Source of the DNA: Longimicrobium sp. | Lineage (GTDB): Bacteria > Gemmatimonadota > Gemmatimonadetes > Longimicrobiales > Longimicrobiaceae | DNA length: 64,000 nucleotides | Assembly (NCBI GenBank): GCA_036389795.1 | Contig: DASVWD010000285.1 | Span: 62,001-126,000, forward strand | Direction of reading: 5' to 3' | In this document: positions 17,667 to 28,322 of the stretch, one piece after another | Layout of the letters: the number at the start of each line of letters is the position of its first letter | Position numbering within the stretch: the stretch's first letter is position 1 | Made by a program: the position numbers and the translations under genes | The notes under the pieces: model-generated | Database searches by the model: none | What the model saw: only the letters and a program-made list of their open reading frames with translations | Told to the model about the DNA's origin: nothing

Positions 17667-18587
17667 TCACCCCACCGCCGGCTCCAGCAGCTCCAGCGTC
17701 CCCGCGTCCGCGTCCAGCCGCGCGCGCACGCCCAGCGGCAGGGTCCAGTTGTCGTCCACGTGGCCGAAGGGGAAGCCGAAAGCCACCGGGACGCCCAGGT
17801 CCGCCAGGCGGTCGTGCAGCACCTCGGCGATCTGCGGCGTCCCTTCCGCCCCCTCGTCGGGCGACTCGGTGAAGGCGCCGAGCGCCACCCCCGCCACCGA
17901 CCCCAGCACCCCCGCCAGCCGCAGCTGCGACAGCAGCCGGTCCACCCGGTACGCCGGCTCGCCCACCTCCTCCAGGAAGAGGATCGCGCCCTCCGCCCGG
18001 ACCTGGTACGGCGTCCCCAGCGTCGCCGCCACGAGCGAGAGGTTGCCGCCCACCAGCGGGCCCTCCGCCGCGCCGCCCGCGAACGCCTCCGCGCGCCCGT
18101 TCTCCGCGGGGAAGGGGAGGACGCCCGCCGGCTCGGCGCTGGTGAGCAGCCGCACCAGGCCGCCGCGCGAGAACGGGTTCAGCTCCGCCGTGGCCGGGTG
18201 CGGGCCGTGGAACGAGACGATCCCCAGCCGCTGGATCGCCAGGTGCAGCGCCGTGATGTCGCTGAAGCCGATCACGGGCCGGGGGTGCCGGGCGAGCGCG
18301 TCCCAGTCGAGCGCGTCCACGATGCGCATGGTGCCGTACCCCCCGCGCAGGCACCAGACGGCGTCGATGGACGGATCCCGCAACGCCGCGTCGAAGTCCG
18401 CCGCGCGCTCGGCGTCGGGCGCGGCCAGGTAGCCGTGGCGGCCGCGCACGTGCGCCCCCTCCACCGGCTCGAAGCCCCAGTCGCGCACCCGCTCCACCGC
18501 GCGGTCCACCGCCCCCTCGGCCAGCGGCCCCGCGGGGGCGACCAGCGCCACGCGCGCGCCGGGAGCCAGCGCCGGCGGCCGGATCAC
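17667..18587 (-). CDS. muramoyltetrapeptide LD-carboxypeptidase (S66 family)
   Basis: A 306-residue LdcA-type serine peptidase, which removes the terminal D-Ala from murein tetrapeptides during cell-wall recycling in the cytoplasm. The S66 residues are visible: nucleophile Ser in GFSDITALH, Glu in LEEVGEPAYRVDR, and His in GFPFGHVDDN. The N-terminal domain starts [16 protein letters not shown]. The start is a GTG that overlaps the TGA of the MFS gene (GTGA), indicating co-translation. Length is normal for the family. Confidence 0.9.
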   Translation of the reverse strand: MIRPPALAPGARVALVAPAGPLAEGAVDRAVERVRDWGFEPVEGAHVRGRHGYLAAPDAERAADFDAALRDPSIDAVWCLRGGYGTMRIVDALDWDALARHPRPVIGFSDITALHLAIQRLGIVSFHGPHPATAELNPFSRGGLVRLLTSAEPAGVLPFPAENGRAEAFAGGAAEGPLVGGNLSLVAATLGTPYQVRAEGAILFLEEVGEPAYRVDRLLSQLRLAGVLGSVAGVALGAFTESPDEGAEGTPQIAEVLHDRLADLGVPVAFGFPFGHVDDNWTLPLGVRARLDADAGTLELLEPAVG

Positions 18588-19852
18588 GGCGCCCCTCCCA
18601 TCGCCAGCGCCAGCAGCAGGAGCGATGCGGCCGCGAGCCCCGCCCCGGAGAGGAACGGCGCCGACTGTCCCACGTGCGCCAGCGCCACGCCCCCCCACAC
18701 GGGGCCGAAGACGCGCCCGAGCGCCGAGAGCGACTGGTAGGCGCCCAGCACCCGCCCCTGCTCGGCGGGGCCGCCCTGTCGCGAGATCAGCGCCGAGAGC
18801 GAGGGGCTGGTGGTGCCGTACCCCAGCGCCAGCACCGCGAGCGCCCCCGCCAGGAGCGGCAGCGAGGGCGCCAGGGCGACCCCCGCCAGCCCCGCCGTCA
18901 GCAGCGCGAGCCCGGCGAGCACCACCCGCCGCTCGCCCAGCCGGCGCACCAGGCGCCCCACCGCGAAGCCCTGCGCCAGCGCGGCGACGACGCCGACCCA
19001 GGTGAAGAGGAAGGAGATCCCCTCGCGCCCCAGCGACCAGCGCGCGTGCGCCCAGAGCGAGAACGTCCCCTCCATCGCCGCGAAGCCGAGGGTGACCAGG
19101 AAGCCGGCCGCGTAGAGCACCCGCAGCCGCTCCGAGCCGCCGCCGCGGAAGAGGGTGCGCAGCCGCTCGCCCAGCCCGAGTCCCGCCGGGGCCGCGCTGC
19201 GCCGCTCGGGCGGGAGCGACTCGGGGAGCCGCGCGACCGCCCAGAGGCCGTTCAGGAAGGCCAGCGCCGCCGCGCCCAGGAACGGCGCCGCGTGCCCCCA
19301 GCGCGAGAGCACCCCCCCGAGCGCCGGGCCGAAGACGAAGCCCAGCCCGAGCGCCGCGCCGACCAGGCCCATCCCCCGCGCGCGCTCGTGCGGGCCCGTG
19401 ACGTCGGCCACGTACGCCTGCGCCACCCCGATGTTGGCCCCCGCGAACCCGTTCAGCGCCCGCGCCGCGAAGAGGAGCGGGAGCGAGCCGGCCAGTCCGA
19501 AGAGGAGGGACGACGCCGCCGAGCCGAAGAGGCCCACCAGCAGCACCGGCCGCCGGCCCACCCGGTCCGACACCCGCCCCCACCACGGCGCGAAGAAGAA
19601 CTGCATCAGCGAGTAGACCGCCACCAGCCAGGTGGCCGCCACCGGGCCCGCGCCCATCGCTTCCGCGTACAGCGGCAGGAGCGGGATCACGATCCCGAAC
19701 CCCACCAGGTCCAGGAAGACGGTGAGGAAGACCACCGCCAGCGGCGAGCGCCCCGCGCGGCCGGCGGCGGCCGCGGGCGGCGCCTCAGCGGCCGAACGGG
19801 AGGCGCGCGAGGCTGCGGAGGTCGTTGATCTGCTCCAGGACGGACTTCTCAC
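18584..19852 (-). CDS. MFS transporter (multidrug/TetA-like)
   Basis: Twelve-helix major facilitator superfamily pump, probably an exporter. Motif A-like GRVSDRVGRRPVLLVG follows helix 2, and the start VVFLTVFLDLVGFGIVIPLL is typical of the TetA/drug:H+ antiporter-1 group. The true start is uncertain: no ATG precedes helix 1. The GTG at 19852 is used here but overlaps the upstream gene by 68 bases; a GTG at 19735 right at helix 1 is the other option. It is coupled to the LD-carboxypeptidase gene downstream. The substrate is unknown. Confidence 0.82.
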   Translation of the reverse strand: MRSPSWSRSTTSAASRASRSAAEAPPAAAAGRAGRSPLAVVFLTVFLDLVGFGIVIPLLPLYAEAMGAGPVAATWLVAVYSLMQFFFAPWWGRVSDRVGRRPVLLVGLFGSAASSLLFGLAGSLPLLFAARALNGFAGANIGVAQAYVADVTGPHERARGMGLVGAALGLGFVFGPALGGVLSRWGHAAPFLGAAALAFLNGLWAVARLPESLPPERRSAAPAGLGLGERLRTLFRGGGSERLRVLYAAGFLVTLGFAAMEGTFSLWAHARWSLGREGISFLFTWVGVVAALAQGFAVGRLVRRLGERRVVLAGLALLTAGLAGVALAPSLPLLAGALAVLALGYGTTSPSLSALISRQGGPAEQGRVLGAYQSLSALGRVFGPVWGGVALAHVGQSAPFLSGAGLAAASLLLLALAMGGAP

Positions 19853-20063
19853 CCTGCTTCCCTTCACCCTGCGGCGGGGCCGGCGCGGCGCCCGCCAGCA
19901 GGTCGCGCACGTCCAGGATCGCCTCCAGCCAGAGCTGGTCGCGGCGGAAGGCGAAGTCCAGCCGCGCCATCTCCGCCTCGTCGCCCGCTCCCCGGGCGCG
20001 CGCGTACGCCTCGCGGTAGAGCTGCTCCAGGTTGGCGGCGATGTGGTCCCGCGGACGCGGCAC
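19785..20063 (-). CDS. small helical hypothetical protein (92 aa)
   Basis: A 92-residue protein, mostly one or two long helices (NLEQLYREAYARARGAGD and EMARLDFAFRRDQLWLEAIL) followed by a Pro/Gly-rich linker and a short C-terminal helix. No family is recognised. Its end overlaps the likely start of the MFS gene on the same strand. It begins a minus-strand operon reading into the MFS and LD-carboxypeptidase genes. Confidence 0.5.
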   Translation of the reverse strand: MPRPRDHIAANLEQLYREAYARARGAGDEAEMARLDFAFRRDQLWLEAILDVRDLLAGAAPAPPQGEGKQGEKSVLEQINDLRSLARLPFGR

Positions 20064-20283
20064 GGCGGCCCCCTTTCCGGCACCCGGTGGAAAGGCGGGG
20101 AAGATACCGATTCACGCGGGGCGTGACAACGCGCACCCGGGGCTCCATATTGCTCCCCTTCTTCCCAGCGGGACGAACGACGCCGGCCGCCGCGGCGGCC
20201 GGGTAAACGTCTGCGACGGCACGCGTTGTGCGCGCCGCCGAACGTCCCCCGACCTTCCACCCCCTGTCTCGGAGGAATCGCTC

Positions 20284-20751
20284 ATGAGCGATGTGATCGA
20301 GACCGCCGACGCGATCCACGCCAGCGCCAACCGCCTCTACTGGCACAGCCACGACAGCGTCGACCAGCTCGCCGCCCGCCTGGGGATGAGCCGGCACGCG
20401 CTGTACAACTCCATCCGCCCCGCCCCGGCCGCCACCGACTGCGCGGAGTGCGGCGAGGAGATGGTGTTCGCCAACCGCAACCAGCGCGCGCAGGGCCGGG
20501 CCCACTGTCCCGGGTGCGGGAACGAGGCGCTGGTGGACGTGGAGCGCCTCGGCCTCGTTCACAACGAGCCGCCCCCCCCGCCGATCCGGCGCAAGCGGCG
20601 CTCCTCCGTGGAGCGGATGATGCGCGTGTACCTGCGGGGGCTGCGCGGGGTGCGCCCCGAGCGCGCCGCCATGATCGGCGGCGCCGCCGCCATGGGGATG
20701 GCCGCCGCGCTGGTGGCCGGCGAGGTGCTGCGCGGCATGCACCGCTGGTAG
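20284..20751 (+). CDS. HTH, zinc-ribbon, membrane-anchored protein (155 aa)
   Basis: Three parts can be seen. Residues 20-45 form a helix-turn-helix (DSVDQLAARLGMSRHALYNS). Residues 53-82 form a zinc ribbon with paired C-x-x-C knuckles (CAECGEEM and CPGCGN). After a basic Pro-rich linker (about 98-108) comes a C-terminal hydrophobic helix (about 132-150, MIGGAAAMGMAAALVAGEV) that could anchor the protein in the membrane. The ATG follows CTCGGAGGAATCGCTC, an excellent ribosome-binding site. It is possibly a membrane-tethered regulator; I know no characterised homologue. Confidence 0.6.
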   Translation: MSDVIETADAIHASANRLYWHSHDSVDQLAARLGMSRHALYNSIRPAPAATDCAECGEEMVFANRNQRAQGRAHCPGCGNEALVDVERLGLVHNEPPPPPIRRKRRSSVERMMRVYLRGLRGVRPERAAMIGGAAAMGMAAALVAGEVLRGMHRW

Positions 20752-20839
20752 CCGCCCGGCGGCCGATCCGTCGTCGAGCCATGCAGACCCGTTCGCCCGC
20801 CGCCGCGCGGGCGAACTCGTTTCCAGGGAGGGGAGAGCC

Positions 20840-21160
20840 GTGCAGGACGCGCGCATCGAGGCGCTGAGGAAGATGGCCGCCGCCCGGCCCGGCGATCCGC
20901 GGCCGCGCTTCGGGCTGGCGCTGGAGTACGAGAAGGCCGAGCGCTGGGAAGAGGCGGCGGCCGAGCTGCGCGAGTACCTGGCCCGCGCCGCGGACGAGGG
21001 GAACGCCTACGGCCGGCTTGGCAACGCGCTGCGCCGCCTGGGCCGCGACGACGAGGCGAAGGAGGCGTACCGCCAGGGCGTCGAGGCCGCCTACAGCCAC
21101 GGCCACCCCTCCATGGCCGCCGAGTTCGAGCAGGTGCTGGAAGACTGGGACTACGCCTGA
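20840..21160 (+). CDS. tetratricopeptide-repeat protein (106 aa)
   Basis: A 106-residue protein starting with GTG after a strong GGGAGGGGAG site. It is built of about two TPR hairpins: GDPRPRFGLALEYEKAERWEEAAAELREYL (two-helix unit, given here in outline) and the unit around NAYGRLGNALRRLGRDDEAKEAY. TPRs mediate protein-protein contacts. It ends DWDYA. It follows the HTH/zinc-ribbon gene on the same strand after 88 bases and may share its transcript. Confidence 0.7.
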   Translation: MQDARIEALRKMAAARPGDPRPRFGLALEYEKAERWEEAAAELREYLARAADEGNAYGRLGNALRRLGRDDEAKEAYRQGVEAAYSHGHPSMAAEFEQVLEDWDYA

Positions 21161-21196
21161 TCAGGACCCGGGAACGCAATCGTGCACCTGACGAAA

Positions 21197-21220
21197 ACCC
21201 CCACCTGGCGGGGTGGGGGT
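21197..21220 (-). terminator. hairpin terminator of the minus-strand membrane gene
   Basis: ACCCCCACC pairs with GGTGGGGGT; on the minus strand the stem is followed by TTTTCGTC, 57 bases after the stop of the 146-residue gene. Confidence 0.6.
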
Positions 21221-21276
21221 GAGTCGGGCGTGGTCTATCGAATCGTCTGAGGGGCGCGACACCTCTCCAGGTGCCC

Positions 21277-21717
21277 TCATCTCGGGAATGGCTCCGACCT
21301 CAGCAGCTTCGGCTGCGCCGGACCGCGAAGCTCGGCTCTCCGCGCGAGCGCCACCGACGCCGCGGCACAGGCCGCGCCCAGAGGGCAGAGCACGAACACC
21401 GCATCCGCCCGGCCGGTCAGGAGAGGGAACGCGGCGGATGCCAGGATCCCCCACATCGCGGCCCGCCCGGGCGAGAGGTCGAGGATCGTCTTCCGCCGCT
21501 CGGCGAAGGACAGGAGGGCTCCGAAGGCGACGCCCGAGACGAAGCCGACCATGCCCATGATCGCGCCCACGACGATCGGGCCTTCTCCCGGGTCGATTTC
21601 TTCCGGGCGGAGGACGCCGATGACGACCCCGGCGACGGCCATGATCGTCGCCCACGCCGCTCCCCAGGCCAGGCCGGTGCCGATCACGCCGCGCAGCTTG
21701 CGAAGCAGCGGGTTCAT
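21277..21717 (-). CDS. hypothetical membrane protein (146 aa)
   Basis: A protein with four hydrophobic segments: GTGLAWGAAWATIMAVAGVV, a Gly-rich second helix (VVGAIMGMVGFVSGVAFGAL), and two more towards the C-terminus, so it is an integral inner-membrane protein. A basic loop, SFAERRKTILD, lies between helices 2 and 3. The ATG at 21717 follows GGAGGCAAGG; an upstream start at 21729 is less well placed. No known family. Confidence 0.6.
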   Translation of the reverse strand: MNPLLRKLRGVIGTGLAWGAAWATIMAVAGVVIGVLRPEEIDPGEGPIVVGAIMGMVGFVSGVAFGALLSFAERRKTILDLSPGRAAMWGILASAAFPLLTGRADAVFVLCPLGAACAAASVALARRAELRGPAQPKLLRSEPFPR

Positions 21718-21817
21718 CCTTGCCTCCACGTGAAGCCGGCGACTCTTCGATCCAGCCCAATACAGGGCGGGCGGTGGTATTTCGTCAAGTGCATGATCCC
21801 GTTCAGAACACAGAATG

Positions 21818-21899
21818 TCTCACGCAGAGGAGCAGAGTCAGCAGAGGAAAACCGCGGAGAGCGGTGAGTTCTCTGCTACTCTGCTGACTCTGCGTGAGA
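21818..21899. repeat. palindromic repeat TCTCACGCAGAG...CTCTGCGTGAGA (family A, copy 4)
   Basis: Arms match over at least 12 bases at the ends, with CAGAGTCAGCAGAG and CTCTGCTGACTCTG inside. It starts eight bases past the stop codon of the shikimate kinase gene on the minus strand. Confidence 0.82.
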
Positions 21900-21906
21900 A
21901 AAGCAG

Positions 21907-22482
21907 TTACGGATTCTGGCGCGCCGCGGCCGCCGCCATGCAGCCGCGCGTGCGCAGGAGGGTCTCGATCTCGAAGGCGATCGACTCGGCCGGGCGCCCG
22001 TCGGTGGGGACGGAGAGGTCGGCCAGGCGGTAGAGCGGCTCGCGCTGGGCCAGCATCTCGGCGATGCGCGGGGTGGGGTCGGCCAAGTCGCGGAAGGGGC
22101 GGTCGATGGTGTCCGTCACCAGCCGCCGCGCCGTCTCTTCCGGGGAGACTTTCAGCCACACCCGCAGCGTCTCCGACCCCAGCATCCCCAGCAGCTCGGG
22201 GCGCGTGATCCACCCGCCGCCGGGGGCCAGCACCAGCCCGGGCGTGTGCTGCGCCTCGCCGGTGAGCGCCGCCTCCATCTCGCGGAAGCGCTCCTCCCCG
22301 TCGGTGGCGATGATCTCCTTGACCGTGCGCCCCTCGCGCCGCTCGATCTCCACGTCGAAGTCCAGGAAGCCCCACTCCAGCCGCCGGGCCAGCGCCTGCC
22401 CGACGGTGCTCTTCCCCGAGCACATGTACCCCAGCAGCACCACGCGCACGATCCGCCCCGGCGCGGGTCCCGAGTCGCTCAT
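21907..22482 (-). CDS. aroK: shikimate kinase
   Basis: A 191-residue P-loop kinase that phosphorylates shikimate at the 3-OH in aromatic amino-acid synthesis. The Walker A loop is GYMCSGKST (residues 18-26), the shikimate-binding DxD is DFDVEIERREG (about 41-51), and LAPGGGW near residue 84 is the conserved glycine-rich loop. The lid region follows with RPFRDLADP. The ATG follows GGAGGGGAA. The gene is divergent from the topoisomerase gene. A family A palindrome lies directly after its stop and may act as its terminator. Confidence 0.88.
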   Translation of the reverse strand: MSDSGPAPGRIVRVVLLGYMCSGKSTVGQALARRLEWGFLDFDVEIERREGRTVKEIIATDGEERFREMEAALTGEAQHTPGLVLAPGGGWITRPELLGMLGSETLRVWLKVSPEETARRLVTDTIDRPFRDLADPTPRIAEMLAQREPLYRLADLSVPTDGRPAESIAFEIETLLRTRGCMAAAAARQNP

Positions 22483-22838
22483 TTCCCCTCCTTCGACGCG
22501 GCTGTGATGGTCCGTGACCCCTCGGCAGGTTCCGCGCCGGGGTGAGCACCACCGCGCCCGCGCCGAAGCTCGCTCCTCGCGTCGAACTCGCCCCGCAACC
22601 TCCCACGGAACGGGGGAGGTGGCGAGCCCCAGCGAGCCGGAGGAGGCCGCGGCCCCGCCCCCGCGCCGAGGCCAGCCCTTTACATCCCCCTCTCCACCCC
22701 GAATATTCCCCGAACCGGGTCCCATCCGCGGTGTACGCGGAGCCGGGCCTTTCGGCGCGGTGCCAAAGGCCGCACTTTCCATCATCCACGCGAGACGGGT
22801 CTTCCAGCGGTCCTCCGCCCCACGGCTTCCCACGGTCG

Positions 22839-25451
<2,613 letters not shown>

Positions 25452-25488
25452 GGTGGCCGGTTCGTGTACACCCGACGCCCCCACCGCC

Positions 25489-25666
25489 GTCATCCTGACG
25501 CCGGCCAGACCGGACTCGCATCGTGCTCGAATGCCGGCAGGCCGAAGGATCTATAGCCGGCACCCGCGCGAAAGACGGCTGTCGGCGCGGTGGCCGTCCA
25601 TAGATCCTTCGGGCGCACAAGCAATTGCGCGAACGCGAGTTCGGTGCGATGCGCCCTCAGGATGAC
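25489..25666. repeat. palindromic repeat GTCATCCTGA...TCAGGATGAC (family E, copy 2)
   Basis: It has the same architecture as copy 1: outer complementary arms and a nested GAAGGATCTAT / ATAGATCCTTC pair. It sits 38 bases past the topoisomerase stop codon. Confidence 0.8.
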
Positions 25667-25688
25667 ATCGTTTGGGAGTGACGGCGTA

Positions 25689-25719
25689 AACGGCCGCGGT
25701 GGACTGCACCGCGGCCGTT
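25689..25719. terminator. perfect 12-bp hairpin
   Basis: AACGGCCGCGGT pairs with ACCGCGGCCGTT around a GGACTGC loop, between the family E repeat and the operator-like palindrome before the 87-residue gene. Confidence 0.55.
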
Positions 25720-25748
25720 GCGCTTGACGGACCATCCGTTCCCGGTCT

Positions 25749-25762
25749 GTTACCTGGGTAAC
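25749..25762. promoter_or_regulatory. 14-bp palindrome GTTACCTGGGTAAC, operator candidate
   Basis: A perfect palindrome of two 6-base arms around TG lies 30 bases upstream of the ATG of the ribbon-helix-helix-like gene, in a locally AT-rich patch. GGTAACAATGTACC overlapping it forms a second imperfect dyad. The position fits autoregulation by the first gene product. Confidence 0.5.
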
Positions 25763-25791
25763 AATGTACCACCTATGACGAGGCGAGAACG

Positions 25792-26055
25792 ATGGCGGAT
25801 GCGCGGATCACGGTGGAGCGGGTGCAGCTCGGCGTGCGGATGGAGAAGCGGATGGTGAAGGTGCTCAAGGCGCTGGCCGAGTACCACGACCTCTCGCTGG
25901 GCGACCTGCTGGAGGGGATCGTCCTGCACGCCTTCGAGAACCGGCCGCCCTTCGGCGACGGGAGCCTGGAGCTGGTGCGCAAGCTCAAGGACGTCTACGG
26001 GATGGGCTACGGCAGCGAGGCCGCCCACCGCTTCCGGGAGGCGAAGGATGGCTGA
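25792..26055 (+). CDS. small ribbon-helix-helix-like protein (87 aa)
   Basis: An 87-residue protein. A predicted strand (ITVERVQLGVRMEKRMV) is followed by helix LKALAEYHDLSLGDLLEGIVLHAFEN, which resembles the helix-turn-helix part of MetJ/Arc-type regulators. The rest is KLKDVYGMGYGSEAAHRFREA. The DNA palindrome 30 bases upstream strengthens the idea of a self-regulating repressor. It overlaps the next gene by eight bases, so the two are co-translated. The assignment as RHH is inference from pattern only. Confidence 0.55.
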   Translation: MADARITVERVQLGVRMEKRMVKVLKALAEYHDLSLGDLLEGIVLHAFENRPPFGDGSLELVRKLKDVYGMGYGSEAAHRFREAKDG

Positions 26056-26563
26056 GCACGCGGCCGCGCTCCTCGACGCGGCGGAGGCGCACGACTTCGA
26101 GCCCGTGCACGTGGTCAGGAGCGCCCGCATCCGGCTGGACGGCCCGCCGGAGCGCGTCTTCCCGCTCTTCACGCCCGTAGGCGAGCGGGCCTGGGTGCCG
26201 GGGTGGTCGCCGCGCTTCCTGTGGCCCGCGGACGGCGAGGCGCGCCGGGGCACCGTGTTCCTGACGCGCGCCGCCGGCGAGCAGGCCACCATCTGGACGG
26301 TGACGGCGTACGAGCCCCACCGCCGCGTGACGTACGCGCGCATCACCCCCGGCTCGCGCGCGGGGATCGTGGAGGTGCGCTGCGGGCGGACGCCACACGG
26401 CCGCACCGTCGCTCGCGTCACCTACACGTTCACCGCGCTCTCGCCGCGCGGCAACGACTACCTGCGCGCCTTCACCGAAGAAGAGTTCCGGCGCTACGTC
26501 GGCGGCTGGGAGGCGGCCATCAACACCCACCTGGCCGGCGGCGCCCCGCCGATGGAGGACTGA
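26048..26563 (+). CDS. SRPBCC-family protein (polyketide cyclase/START-like)
   Basis: A 171-residue single-domain helix-grip protein. After a short helix come the typical opening RSARIRLDGPPERVFPLFTP (residues 25-44), then W-V-P-G-W and a run of beta strands (GTVFLTRA, QATIWTVTAYEPHRRVTYARI), finishing in a long helix (FRRYVGGWEAAINTHL) that closes the ligand pocket. Such proteins bind hydrophobic ligands or act as cyclases. It shares an eight-base overlap with the upstream small regulator-like gene. The ligand is unknown. Confidence 0.75.
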   Translation: MAEHAAALLDAAEAHDFEPVHVVRSARIRLDGPPERVFPLFTPVGERAWVPGWSPRFLWPADGEARRGTVFLTRAAGEQATIWTVTAYEPHRRVTYARITPGSRAGIVEVRCGRTPHGRTVARVTYTFTALSPRGNDYLRAFTEEEFRRYVGGWEAAINTHLAGGAPPMED

Positions 26564-26590
26564 ACGAGCAGCCAGACTGTCAACCCAGCA

Positions 26591-26652
26591 TCACACGGAG
26601 TCAACGGAGAACAAACCAGGGGGCCTCCGTTAACTCCGTTGACTCCGTGTGA
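26591..26652. repeat. palindromic repeat TCACACGGAG...CTCCGTGTGA (family A, copy 5)
   Basis: Arms TCACACGGAGTCAACGGAG and CTCCGTTGACTCCGTGTGA are exact complements around a short centre. It lies 27 bases after the SRPBCC stop codon, between convergent genes. Confidence 0.83.
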
Positions 26653-26738
26653 GACCTGTTGTTCGAATCTCGCTCAATGAAAGGGCGGGCCGCGCTCGGC
26701 GGCCCACCCTCCTTGATTTCGATCGCCGAACCGGATGC

Positions 26739-27449
26739 TCAGTTCGGGCGTCCGCCGAGCGTGGCCACGTCCTGGGTGCGCAGGGGCCGGCCCGCGGCCA
26801 GCAGGTCCAGCACCCGGTCGGGCGCGGGCTGGTACTTGAGCGCGGTGGCGCGCATCCCCAGCAGCAGGTTCACCGTCACCAGCGTCCCCGGCACCTCGGA
26901 GCGGTCGAGCATGGCGGCCAGCTGGGCGCGGGTGTTGTCCTGGAAGTTGCGCGCGACGATCACCAGCGCGTCGGGCATCTCGTCCACCGCCGCCCGCACC
27001 GCGTCGGCCGCGGCCCCGCCGATGGTCCACTGCACCGCCGGGTACGCCAGCACGATCCCCTCGCGCTCGCCCAGCGTGAAGCGCACCGCCCCCTCGGGCC
27101 CCACCTCCTCCAGCCGCGCGTTGCCGGTGAGGTCCTCCATCACCCGCCCGATGCGGCTCCTGAACTCCTCGGCCACCGTGGGCCCCTTGAGCGACAGGCT
27201 GCGCAGGCTCTCGGCGAACCAGCGGTCCGCGTCGAAGTGGCGGAAGCAGGGGAGCAGCCGCGCGGCCGTGGAGCGGTCCACCCACCCGGTGGCGGCCAGC
27301 GCGTCGAGGAGCGCGCCGCCCTCCAGGTGCGGGGCGCGCGAGGCCACCGCGCGGAGCGCGTGCTCCATGCGCGTGTTCTCGTCGCCCGTCTGCGCCATGA
27401 AGGCGGGGACCGGGATGCGGAGCGCGGAGAGGTTGCCGAACCAGATCAT
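26739..27449 (-). CDS. hypothetical protein (236 aa)
   Basis: I do not recognise this family. It begins MIWFGNLSALRIPVPAFMAQ, is mixed alpha/beta without membrane segments or a signal peptide, and contains two strand-like stretches (GIVLAYPAVQWTIGGAA and LVIVARNFQDNTRAQ) that could belong to a Rossmann-like core. Only one Cys (CFRHFDADRWFAE). A GC-rich hairpin-like sequence follows the stop. It is convergent with the SRPBCC gene and divergent from the lipoprotein gene. Confidence 0.6.
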   Translation of the reverse strand: MIWFGNLSALRIPVPAFMAQTGDENTRMEHALRAVASRAPHLEGGALLDALAATGWVDRSTAARLLPCFRHFDADRWFAESLRSLSLKGPTVAEEFRSRIGRVMEDLTGNARLEEVGPEGAVRFTLGEREGIVLAYPAVQWTIGGAAADAVRAAVDEMPDALVIVARNFQDNTRAQLAAMLDRSEVPGTLVTVNLLLGMRATALKYQPAPDRVLDLLAAGRPLRTQDVATLGGRPN

Positions 27450-27649
27450 CTACTTCGCGTGGGCTGCTGCCGTGGCTTCGGTTGTCGTGGGAATTTCGCG
27501 TTGGACGATGGGGCAAAGCCGCCCTCGCGTCAAGGGAAATCGCGAAATCCGGGCCCGGGCGCCCGCGGCCCCGGCGCTTGACACGCGGGGGCCGCCCCGC
27601 AAATTCCCCCCGTCCTCATGGCCGTCCCATTCCTCCTCCGGGAGAGCCC

Positions 27650-28234
27650 GTGCGCCACCTCGCCACCGCCGCCCTGCTGCTGGCCCTCGCCGCCTGCAAG
27701 GTGGAGCGCACGCCCCCCGGGTTTTACAAGGAGCGCGACCCCGGCCGGGTGGAGCAGCAGGACGCCGCCGGCGAGATCCGCGTGCGGGTGCGCAGCTTCG
27801 CCGACGGGCTCGGGCGCGGCGACCGCGCCGACGCCGTGGACGCCCTCTACCCGCTGGACCTGGCGCAGGTGGTCGGCGTCGACGGCAACGCCCGCCTCAC
27901 CCGCCTGGGGCCCGTGGGGCTGCGCCAGGCGCTCGACAGCCTGAGCCTCCCCGCGCCCGCCGTGGCCAGGACCCCCGACCTGGCGGTGCAGGTGGGGCTC
28001 AGGGAGGGGATGGGGTGGTTCTCCACCCACCTGGAGCTGCTCCCCACGGGCGCGCCGGCGCGCGAGCCGCTGTGGCTCAGGGCCTCGGGCGTCTTCACCC
28101 GCGACCGCGGGGCGTGGCGCCTGGCCCAGCTCCACCTCTCGCGCGCCTGGCAGCCCCCCGACACCACGTCCGCCGACACCACCCGGGCCGACTCCGCGGC
28201 GGCGGACACGGCGGGGAAAGACGAAACGGAATGA
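27650..28234 (+). CDS. NTF2-like lipoprotein (194 aa)
   Basis: It starts with GTG after CCGGGAGAGCCC. A lipoprotein signal is clear: VRHLATAALLLALAAC, with Cys16 in an L-A-A-C lipobox, so the protein is membrane-anchored in the envelope. The mature region has the NTF2/DUF4440 pattern: helix VRSFADGLGRGDRADAVDAL, a strand with YPLDLAQVVGVDG, and late strands LWLRASGVFTRDRGAWRLAQ and LHLSRAW. The last 25 residues are a Thr/Asp/Ala-rich tail (TTSADTTRADSAAADT). The stop is followed at once by a palindromic repeat. Role unknown. Confidence 0.68.
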   Translation: MRHLATAALLLALAACKVERTPPGFYKERDPGRVEQQDAAGEIRVRVRSFADGLGRGDRADAVDALYPLDLAQVVGVDGNARLTRLGPVGLRQALDSLSLPAPAVARTPDLAVQVGLREGMGWFSTHLELLPTGAPAREPLWLRASGVFTRDRGAWRLAQLHLSRAWQPPDTTSADTTRADSAAADTAGKDETE

Positions 28235-28309
28235 CTCTCACAGAGGGCACAGAGGACACGGAGGAACAGCGGATGAAGTTCTCCGTGTCCTCCGTGTCCT
28301 CTGTGAGAG
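28235..28309. repeat. palindromic repeat CTCTCACAGAG...CTCTGTGAGAG (family A, copy 6)
   Basis: The left arm begins at the first base after the TGA of the lipoprotein gene. Inner units are GGACACGGAGGA and TCCTCCGTGTCC. Its placement between two convergent genes (14 bases from the next stop) makes a terminator role likely. Confidence 0.83.
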
Positions 28310-28322
28310 CCTGCCGTTTTCC

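Noticed and set aside
26655..26700. tRNA-like GTTCGAATC
   Set aside because: No acceptor, D or anticodon stems can be formed around it; it is adjacent to a palindromic repeat.
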